From Hormiphora californensis (lineage: Eukaryota > Ctenophora > Tentaculata > Cydippida > Pleurobrachiidae): 64,000 nt of DNA. Every line of letters begins with the position of its first letter. Position 1 is the first letter of the stretch. The DNA is taken from positions 5,911,397 to 5,975,396 of the forward strand of contig CM035351.1 in assembly GCA_020137815.1 (NCBI GenBank), given 5' to 3'. The position numbers and the translations under genes are program-made. The notes under the pieces are model-generated. The model saw nothing but the letters and a program-made list of their open reading frames with translations, searched no databases and had not been told where the DNA came from. Shown here in pieces: positions 15,035 to 23,300 of the stretch.

Positions 15035-16198
15035 CTGGTCTTGGTCTCCGTGCATGATTGCAACAAATTTATCAGTTGTTGGCTCAGGTCCAATTCTGAG
15101 TCCAGGGTAGTTAGTTTCCAGGAGGTACTTGATGAAGGTAGTCTTACCAGTGGAGTACTGACCCAGTAACATAACCGTGGGAGGGGCATCGAAATCACTG
15201 AACGGGGAGAGATTGGAATATGTTAGGTTGTGAGGGTCAAATCATGCAGAGTTTCTGGACGAAGAGAAGAGGAACTATACAACTAAGGGGATGTGTCACA
15301 CTAAGGTGTCATCCCCCCAACCCCCATGTGTTACTACAGACATGTCATATATCCAGGGTAGTATTACTCTTCTGCTGCACTGTAATATTATATGTAGGTG
15401 TGTGTGTGTGCTGCAGTGTGTGGGTATATTATTTAGCAGATGGTGTCATATTTACTGCAGATATATGTAGGATGTACACGTGGGGGAGGAGTGTGTGTGT
15501 GTGTGAGGGGATGATGTGTGTGGGGGGGGGGGAGTGTGAGTGTGACGGGGGAGGTGTGTGTGTAGCAGGAAGAAGTTATAGTGTGATAACACATTTTGTG
15601 CAGTGTGGTATACTTGATTAGAGGCTGTCAGCACAGTTCCATGCACCCTGTCTGATACACAACTAAACAGGTAATGAGAGGGAAGATAGCTATAGAGAGG
15701 GGGAGATAGAGAGAATAAGGATAGAGCAGTAGAGAGGGGAAGAAAATTACTTTGGTTGTGTTGAAGTTAGACGAAGAGTAGACAGAGCTGTTGTACACTG
15801 GAACACAAATCTATACTTCAACGTCTTGAATGATACATGACGATGCCGGAGCGAGGCAAGAAAGTAGAAAGAGACAGAAAAAGAACTGATTACAGCAACA
15901 CACACGGCATATACCTGTCGGTTAGGAGGGGACTATAGAACTCCTGGTAACGGTACATCTCTTCAAGAGGCCGCACATACTTCTTGTACACCTTCTTCAT
16001 ACCTGATGGGAGAAATAGAGTTAAAGATACGCTCTCTCTCCTAGTTAAAGTAACAATCTTTCTTTTGCTCTCTCTCCTAGTTAAAGTATCGATCTTTCTT
16101 TTGCTCTCTCCCCTAGTTAAAGTAACAATCTTACCATCAATGGTGGAGCTGTACGCGTCCGCGTCATTGGTATTCGACTTCTTCATCCACCGTAACAT
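15035..16198 (-). CDS. EHD: EHD 5' exons with start codon and P-loop
   Basis: Three exons: 16135-16198 (start, MLRWMKKS), 15915-16002 and 15035-15197. Phases are 1, 2 and 0, totalling 105 codons. Exon 2 encodes the N-terminal helical part (YKKYVRPLEEMYRYQEFYSP). Exon 3 encodes the nucleotide-binding P-loop GQYSTGKTT, then GLRIGPEPTTDKF and HGDQDQ. The last junction is in phase 0 and fits either terminal exon (12737-14006 or 9887-11179). The first ATG at 16198 gives the family N-terminus. Only one such set exists in the window. Confidence 0.9.
16015..16134 (-). repeat. 46-bp-period repeat abutting the EHD exon 1 donor
   Basis: Two to three copies of a unit containing TTAAAGTAACAATCTTTCTT and GCTCTCTCTCCTAG (+ strand). 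The last copy runs into the GTAAGATTG splice donor of EHD exon 1. Confidence 0.6.
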
Positions 16199-16204
16199 GT
16201 TGTC

Positions 16205-16384
16205 GGCGGTGGTGGTGGGACCTGGATACTAATGCCCTCCTAGATAGAGACAGATCGGTGGTTAAATATCTGGGGATTGGTGGTGGGACCTGAGTACTAC
16301 TGCCCTCCTAGAGACAGATCAGTGGTTAAATATCTGGGGATTGGTGGTGGGAGGGTGGTGGGACCTGAGTACTACTTCCGGTGG
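16205..16384 (+). repeat. Tandem repeat hosting a TTAA insertion
   Basis: Imperfect copies, about 90-100 bp long, of a unit containing GGTGGTTAAATATCTGGGGA and GGTGGTGGGACCTGAGTACT. The pattern resumes at 17362 and again near 17386 beyond the palindromic element, so the repeat shows the uninterrupted target sequence. Confidence 0.6.
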
Positions 16385-17365
16385 TTAAGGCCAGAGGGGG
16401 GGGTCCGAGGGTATAAAAAGTCACTTTCGGCCTCTGGTCCGGCTGGAAGAGCCGGACCAGATGGTATGCTCAGAATGGATTTTACGTGCACTGTTTTGGA
16501 GAAAAATGAGGTTAACTTTTGTCCAAAATCTAATGTTAACCTCATTTATCCATGAACCACAATAGCTACAACGCTAAATTTAGTACTGAATGATAGATCT
16601 AGTTACAAGGTCAGCTCAAACGAAGTTTCAGACCTCTACTCCTAATGGTTGGAAAGAAATCGGAGGTTAACTTGATCCTCAAAAACTATGTTTTTCTTGA
16701 ATATCTCGGGTGAAATTTGGGCCAGTCATGTCCCTTTCATTTGACAACCACTCTTCCATTAACCTCAGAACTTGGCAGGGATGTTCCTCGGATGGTCCTC
16801 TACAAAAGTGATGTAGCGATTTTTGATATCTGCCCCCGTTAAAAAATTATGAGGTTAACAGTGCATTTTTAGCCGACCGGGCTCTATTGTTAACCTCATA
16901 ATTTTTGAACGGGGGCAGATATCAAAAATCGCTACATCACTTTTGTAGAGGACCATCCGAGGAACATCCCTGCCAAGTTCTGAGGTTAACGGATGAGTGG
17001 TTGTCAAATGAAAGGGGCATGACTGGCCCAAATTTCACCCGAGATATTCAAGAAAAACATAGTTTTTGAGGATCAAGTTAACCTCCGATTTCTTTCCAAC
17101 CATTAGGAGTAGAGGTCTGAAACTTCGTTTGAGCTGACCTTGTAACTAGATCTATCATTCAGTACTAAATTTAGCGTTGTAGCTATTGTGGTTCATGGAT
17201 AAATGAGGTTAACATTAGATTTTGGACAAAAGTTAACCTCATTTTTCTCCAAAACAGTGCACGTAAAATCCATTCTGAGCATACCATCTGGTCCGGCTCT
17301 TCCAGCCGGACCAGAGGCCGAAAGTGACTTTTTATACCCTCGGACCCCCCCCCCTCTGGCCTTAA
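16385..17365. mobile_element. Palindromic foldback element with TTAA ends
   Basis: A 981-bp element that is one large inverted repeat, with arms of about 480 bp centred near 16870. It starts TTAAGGCCAGAGGGGGG and ends with the exact complement. TTAA stands at both edges (16385-16388 and 17362-17365), while uninterrupted copies of the host repeat contain a single TTAA. That shows a TTAA target duplication as in piggyBac-type transposition. No transposase ORF. It lies between the EHD promoter and the CLYBL 3' end. Confidence 0.85.
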
Positions 17366-17574
17366 ATCGGTATTCGGTCAGATTCGGTGGTTAAATATCA
17401 GGGAGTGGGGTTAGATATAGATCAGTGGATCAGGGACGGGTGGGGGAGGGTTAGATGAAGGAGTGGGGCTGGGTTAGATCAGAGTGTATGTGGCGAATGT
17501 AAACAGTACCAGGCAGGTGTATACACAAACAGTATAATAGAACCAGCAATATACACAAAATGAGAGATCACGTG

Positions 17575-18524
17575 TCACGTTTCTCCAAACATATCGACTA
17601 AATTTTGGGCCTGTAACAGTGTCGGACGATCAATCATTTTCCCCCGGAATGAAAATGCGCCCTTGCCAGCAGCCTGGTTTTCGCTGAACGCTGCAATGAG
17701 AGCCCGTGCGTGTTCCATCTGCGATTCTGAGGGTGAGAAGGCCTGTTGAACGATTGGAATCTGTCCTGGATGAATACACTGCTTTCCAGTGAACCCGAAC
17801 CCAAAACCTTGTTCTGATTCCGCTCTGAGTCCGTCCGTGTCCTTGTATTCAATATAAACCCTGTCTATAGGCTGCAGACCATAGGCCCTGGCTAGTGTCA
17901 CAACTTTCTGTCTAGCGTACACAACAGCCATGATATCGTCTCTAGAGCCCCGAATATCACTAACATAGTCATCCGACCCAAACACTACAGCCTCAGCTCG
18001 TAGGATGGTACTGCGTTGGAGGGTTTGGATTATCTCCCGTAGATTAACCAGGCCCAGTGCAGATTCGGTTTGGAATATGAGGGGTAATGGTGATGTTAGA
18101 CCTGATTTGGAAACAAGCTCCGAGATATAGCCAGCTTCCTCGGGAGTATCAACTTTAGGTACCATCAACACATCAGGAAGGGTAGATCCACCTAGGATAG
18201 ATGTGATATCGTCCTCTATCAGTCCCACTACTGACACTGTTTATCCGAACACCTCGCTTCCGTCCTTCCAAAATCTAGTGTCTCTAGGGCCTTGTTGATG
18301 ATGGTTCTGGCATCTCCTTTCCTTGACACAGCCACAGCATCCTCACAATCAAGTACAGCAAGGTCTACATCGAGGGAGGCTGCTTTCGTGATCTTCCTCA
18401 GATCATCACCAGGCATGTACAACAGGGCTCGACGGCGACGTGGTGGTGGAATGCTGCTGCTGATACCACGGTATGATGACGTCATTATGATGACACGTGA
18501 TACTAGAGATGATGTCATCAACAT
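17575..18524 (-). CDS. CLYBL: Citramalyl-CoA lyase CLYBL (frame-broken)
   Basis: Mitochondrial lyase that splits citramalyl-CoA into acetyl-CoA and pyruvate in the itaconate/C5 route. It appears intronless. The start at 18524 (MLMTSSLVSR) gives an Arg/Ser-rich N-terminus suited to mitochondrial import. Visible family motifs are ALLYMPGDDLRKI, VLDCEDAVA, MVPKVDTPEEAG, the metal-site region AVVFGSDDY, and GFTGKQCIHPGQIPIV. The frame breaks twice within about 40 bp near 18235-18265. Removing one base at each point restores RINSVSSG and then LIEDDI, as in the family. Everything else is conserved. Two indels so close together suggest a low-quality patch, but a recent pseudogene or short unrecognised intron cannot be excluded. 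Confidence 0.85.
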
Positions 18525-18858
18525 CACTGTCCCCCTTCTCTCTCTCACATTTAGTTCAGCTAGCAACACGTGCAGAACGAGGAAAATAATTAAAATTGAT
18601 AGATTCGTTATAATTATTGGTCCATCGAAAAAAGGGTAGATATGCAATAAACTGTCTTTCGAAAATCGGGGGATAAATAAATTTTAAAATCAAGATATAA
18701 CTGATAAGAGATCACCATATATAATGCATTATATAATGTAAAGGTATAATATATATTTCAAATAGTTGAAATAAAAATTAATTGACATCTGATAAATAAT
18801 TCTCTGTACCCAATCCCGAATAGAAGATAAAACGGTGTAAAACGGTTAAAATGGTCTC

Positions 18859-19531
18859 TTACAAAGAGATAGTGTTAGCTGCAATAAAATCATACTGTAC
18901 ATCTTCCTCCTCCTTCTTAGAAGAAGCCCGCTCCTCGACCAGGATAGAAACCAGTTCCTCCTTTTCTCTCAGTACAAGCTTTAGAGCGGATATCTCTCTC
19001 TGCAGGTTGGCGACACTGCCAGCAGATTGTCGCTTCACCTTGTTCCATCTCCTTCTGCAGCTTTGCCCTCAACTCCTCCTCTAACTTTTGGCGACTCTCA
19101 GAAGCTGCTACGTAGCTTTTAAACTTCAGTTGTAGGGCGTGAAACTGTTTTTCACATTCCTCGACCTTCCCACATTTCACAAGTAGCTGTTGGTTCTCAT
19201 GTTTCAAATTCTCGTTCTCCTGAAAGAGTGTCTTTACCTGGTTGGTAAAGGAGCTGATCTGTGATTGTCTGATTGCATCACCCACTGGATTGGATTGCCT
19301 CTGCTGCTGTTGCTGTTCACGGGAACTACTGGCCCGGGTGTAGAAAGACACAGGGACACTGTGTTGGGATGATGACGATGGCCCTGCCGTGCCGGTACTA
19401 AAGTTACTGCCACGGGGAGGGTTTTTAGAAAACAAGTTGTTTCTCTGTGAGTGGTGACCTGCTACATAACCGATCGATCGTTCAGAGGCGCTGCTGTAGT
19501 CTGAAGTCTGGGATACGTTATCTATTGACAT
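18859..19531 (-). CDS. Coiled-coil protein of unknown function
   Basis: A single-exon gene of about 223 codons. I do not recognise a family. Residues 1-85 are Ser/Gln-rich and low in complexity, with a QQQQQ run. From about residue 95 the sequence is a long coiled coil (TLFQENENLKHENQQLLVKC, then repeated LEEEL-type heptads). The open frame ends early at 18917. One extra base near 19035 would continue the heptads through ANLQREISALKLVLREKEEL to a stop at 18859, ending FIAANTISL. The continuation keeps coiled-coil character, so the longer product is likely the real one. The start is the ATG at 19531, the first in frame. Confidence 0.6.
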
Positions 19532-20028
19532 AGAAACCTGTTTTTAACAATTCTTAGTTAAGGGCAACAATCAACATATTTTATGCACGTAAAAAATTCG
19601 TGGACTTATTTTTGTTCAAACAGAAGGTGCGGGTATTATTACGGCCGCTGTAAATAATAAGTAATAACTGACTTGATGTACAATGCAAGGCGCCAAGGCT
19701 CAAATTTTGAATTTTAAATTTTGTGCCTAGAACTCAATCACAAGAGAACCGGCACCGGGGTCTCAGATATTAAAATGCACATCCACGATTGGTCACAAAT
19801 CGAACCTACATTCTACAATGTGGTACAACAAGCAAAACCCACACGCGAGAGTTTTAAAAAATCACGGAAACGAAAGGGCGCGATTATAATCTGGGTGCCT
19901 TGCAGCCTGTTTACAGGTGCGCGCTACCAAAAGAGTATACTTAGACCGACTTTTTTCAAACGGCTATAGCCATGGAACCACATGGCCGATTTGAGTAAAC
20001 TAAACGGTATCAGTTAGAGAATCATCAT
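19532..20028. other. Non-coding, no feature seen
   Basis: About 500 bp between the coiled-coil gene and an ORF1-only element. It presumably carries the promoter of the minus-strand coiled-coil gene. No motif recognised. Confidence 0.4.
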
Positions 20029-21255
20029 CATCATCAATTAACATTTAATATACCGCTTTATAGCATATTGGTAAGATATCACTTAAAAAAGAAAAAACTT
20101 AACGGATACCTTCCTGCTTTCAAAAGCGGTTTTACTCTATTTGATCAATAAATTAGAGTCCATGAGCTAGTAGTGTTTATACAAATGTTCAAGTGTCCCT
20201 TGGTGCTTCTAACACCCTCTTTCCACGGATTATGAAGTGGGTTCCAGGGGACTGCTTTACCTTTTCCTTCAGTTCAACAACAAGCTTCTTCCGTTCTTTC
20301 CGTTCTTCTACTGTTCTATCAGGAGATATAAAGACTTTGCCAAACTTGTCGTTCCCCTTCAGCAGGGATTTCTTCGACAGGATTGAAATTTGAGCGTCTC
20401 TGCTCCTCAGCACGACTTTCACAGGTCTTGCCGATGAGGACTGCTTTCCCAAGCGCTCGGCGGATTGCACTTTCGGAGCCTCTTCAAGCTCACCAAAAAG
20501 AGACTTAATTTGAGTTTCAAGCTTCTCACCATTTACATTTTCTTTCAACTCTTCCAATCCATGGATGATGATGTTACACCCACGGTCCTCCGATGCTGCC
20601 ACGATTGCCGATTGAATCTTCTTTGGAGCCAGGGCCGAGGCACACTCCTTCTCCAAAACGGCTGCGAAGCTCTTCATTTCCTGTTGTGCTGTTGACTGTA
20701 CAGCTGTTATCTCAACCTCCCTCTTCTCAAGTAATTGCCTCTGGATTTTCAGGAGCTCCTCTTGTGCAGCCACTAGATTTCTTTGGGTTTTTATGAGCTC
20801 TGTACTATGTATTTTGAGCTCTTTCTCCAGTTGGTTTATCCTCAAGGTTTCGCAACCCACTGCTAACAACTCTTCAGTAACTGGGAAGGTCTGTTCCATA
20901 AGAATACGGCATGCATCCTCCACAAGGTCTAAAAGCACTGGCTTGGTCAGTGCATTGAGTTTGGTTCTGGAGGGGACCTTCAGATCATTCCAAACTTCCG
21001 CTGTCTGTGGTCCGTACTGCTGCACTCTGTTCGGGTTTATTTCACCGAACCCACCGGTTAGGGTTAATACCTCGCTTACCCACTCCACGGTTTGTTCTTG
21101 ACAGTATCGGACGTGTTCTTCTTCCACATCTGTTTCCCGCAGGTAGGTCCGTGTATCTAGTTCATCATCAGAGCTTTCCATCTTCTTGCTGCCCTCTTGG
21201 GCTCTTACATAGACATTTGCTCAAATTAATTTGTTTAAAGTAGTGTTGAAAAGTT
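20029..21255 (-). mobile_element. ORF1-only LINE-like element, copy 1
   Basis: The element reads on the minus strand. The 5' end is marked by a 38-bp block (21218-21255) identical to that of copy 2 at 61862-61899. The ORF fills 20189-21181. The 3' end appears to be a short (GAT)n tail (ATCATCATCATC at about 20022-20035 on the + strand), like the microsatellite tails of some LINEs. No reverse transcriptase ORF follows, so it is probably a non-autonomous derivative mobilised in trans. Exact 3' limit uncertain. Confidence 0.6.
20189..21181 (-). CDS. LINE ORF1-like protein, copy 1
   Basis: An intact ORF of 330 codons. The N-terminal third is acidic. A coiled coil covers roughly residues 115-175 (INQLEKELKIHSTELIKTQ, continuing as Gln/Glu/Leu heptads). 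Next is an RRM-like fold with NIIIHGLEE near residue 205 and KVVLRSRD. The C-terminal domain has KVFISPDRT-x4-RKERKKLV, then GTHFIIRGKRV. Coiled coil, RRM and C-terminal domain in this order match LINE-1-type ORF1 nucleic-acid chaperones. The same layout recurs in copy 2 (60786-61808), with strongly diverged sequence. It has no introns, unlike most nearby genes. Confidence 0.75.
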   Translation of the reverse strand: MESSDDELDTRTYLRETDVEEEHVRYCQEQTVEWVSEVLTLTGGFGEINPNRVQQYGPQTAEVWNDLKVPSRTKLNALTKPVLLDLVEDACRILMEQTFPVTEELLAVGCETLRINQLEKELKIHSTELIKTQRNLVAAQEELLKIQRQLLEKREVEITAVQSTAQQEMKSFAAVLEKECASALAPKKIQSAIVAASEDRGCNIIIHGLEELKENVNGEKLETQIKSLFGELEEAPKVQSAERLGKQSSSARPVKVVLRSRDAQISILSKKSLLKGNDKFGKVFISPDRTVEERKERKKLVVELKEKVKQSPGTHFIIRGKRVLEAPRDT

Positions 21256-21261
21256 TGAATC

Positions 21262-21330
21262 GATAGCCCTAACCGATAACCCCAAACCAAACCCTAACCA
21301 GACCCTAACGGATAGCCCTAACCCGTCGCG
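21262..21330 (+). repeat. Degenerate telomere-like CCCTAA repeats
   Basis: Four CCCTAAC motifs in about 60 bp, broken by GATAGC and AACCAAA spacers, directly next to the 5' end of ORF1 element copy 1. They may be an interstitial telomeric remnant or just a simple repeat. Confidence 0.4.
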
Positions 21331-21409
21331 CGCGCCAAAACTACGAATTGTTAGCAATGAAAGGCACCCAGATTTTAATTTTTTTTTTTCTTGAAAATTC
21401 ACCCAGATT

Positions 21410-21908
21410 TTAAAGTCCGATTTTTAATAATGTGAACGGGGGGCGCGCAAAAACTTTCCCACGCACCGTGGGAAAGTTTTTCTTCGTTTGTTTCGATCAT
21501 ATCTCTGGCTCCTGATAAGATAAAGACTTGATCTTAGTTGCGTTGGAAAGAGAAAAACTGTAAAGTCGGATTTTTTGAAACTGTCACCCCCCTGAAATAA
21601 CAAATTTGTCATATCTCCGGTTCCTGATAAGATAGAGACTTGAAATTTGGAGGTTCGGAAGAACTTAGCAAGATCTTTTATAACCTCTAAATTTCAAGTC
21701 TCTATCTCATCAGAAACCGGACTTATGGTCATTTAAAGAAATTTGAAAACTCAGGGGGGTGACAGTTTCAAAAAATCCGACTTTATCTTTCCAATGCGAC
21801 CAATGAAAAGTCTCTATCTTATCAGGAACAGAATTTAGCACGCGCAAATGGAATTATGTTATTATTAATGCGCGCCCCCCGTTCACATTATTAAAAATCG
21901 GACTTTAA
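21410..21908. mobile_element. Palindromic foldback element with TTAA ends (second family)
   Basis: A 499-bp inverted repeat bounded by TTAA on both sides (21410-21413 and 21905-21908). Each arm starts TTAAAGTCCGATTTTTAATA, followed by TGTGAACGGGGGGCGCGC. Arms are similar but less perfect inside: the left arm has an extra hairpin ACTTTCCCAC...GTGGGAAAGT. No ORF of note. The sequence is unrelated to the 16385-17365 element although both use TTAA. Confidence 0.8.
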
Positions 21909-23300
21909 CGTTTTCCGAAACGAAATCTGAAAATTTAAAAAAGGTGACCAGTTTTTTGGGGGATTTTCTAGCATAAAATGCATCGTAAACGTACAGAATG
22001 TCCGCGCGTCTTCAAAAGTGTTGTAACGCGCCAATATTTTGTATTGTTCGTTGCGTCAGGTCGCAGAAAAAAAATCGGGTCGGATAAAATTTTTGGTGAC
22101 CTCAAAAGTTTTTTTAGAAAAGTTGAAAAACACGTTGTTGAAAGGAGTAGCTTTATCCCGTGCGGGCCAGCAGTGTTTGCCAAACCACGTTGGGCCCTTG
22201 TGGCGTTTCAGGCCCCCTACCCGTGGCGGCTGCCCCTCGTCCTGGACGCACAGGGAGATGCTGGGTCGGCCCGGCCGGAGACCCTGCTCCGTCGCTAGAA
22301 AACCTTGCTAGGCCCTAGGGTTCCCTTGTTTGAGTCCTCATGCGGCAGAGAGATACAGCGTATGTAAACTCGTTCCAGCTGCCTGTCGATCCAATTCCAC
22401 ATCGGACAGCCATTTTGAGTCTCTACCCTAATTCCTAAAGTGAGGAATAGTAACCCAGAGGGAAAGGGATCCTATCAAGTATCAACTTATGTCTTATTTC
22501 AAACGGCCTTTCACGGGAATCTGTTCAGAATACTTCTAGCTGGACAGATTTGTAGATCAGTTGACAGTTTTCAGGGAAGCTCTGCGATGACAACTTCGTA
22601 GCCCGTAGCATTTAGACTACAAAAATACCAACTAGCAAGTACCCTATTACTGTGCCAAGTACTTTCTGACTTCTGTTGTCTGCTGAAGAAGTGGAGAAGT
22701 GGAGTGTATAGGTGACTCTAACAAAGTTGTTACTTGGCCCCGCTTGACCGATTAAAACTCAGAACGCGTGAAGATCAAATGCGTTGTTGTCATGGGTTGT
22801 TCGGGAGAAGTTGGATTCTAGTACCAACTGTTCGAGTCACTAACAGGAGGTAGAGCTTATCTCGAGGTCTCTCTAGAGGTTCTAAGGTCGGGCGATTCAA
22901 GATACCACAGATACCACTGGCACATTTCTGTATATTGCAGTTCGTACTGTATCCGCGATCCCCACGTTTTTTGCTTCTCACGTTAAAACGGGACGAACGG
23001 TTCAAATTGTTAGTTTTTCAGCTTTTCCCTGGTATAAACATTGATTCATTGATTCAACCCCCAAGTTGATATTTCATGCCTGATGCCTTTGCTAGAACTG
23101 CTCGTTCTTTACCTGCCTCTACTACGCAATGTCATCTGAAATAGTTTAGTCGAGAGCTTCTGAATCTCTTTTGATATTTAGTAATTAGTGATGCAAAATC
23201 GTTGCATTTCTTTAACTGTTTCTTTTAATTTTTGTTACAGATATATCTAAACTCTGAACTGAATTTAATAACAGTACCCCCCGTAACCCAATGTAGGTTC
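21909..23300. other. Non-coding region upstream of CNOT2
   Basis: About 1.4 kb. It contains a GC-rich patch (22150-22310) with overlapping short ORFs that I cannot assign. The last 60 bp before 23301 follow an acceptor-like TTTTTGTTACAG at 23229-23240, so an untranslated first CNOT2 exon probably lies upstream. Confidence 0.4.

Noticed and set aside
21978-22311. Overlapping ORFs in a GC-rich patch upstream of CNOT2
   Set aside because: No recognisable domain; likely chance openness of GC-rich sequence or an unclassified repeat.
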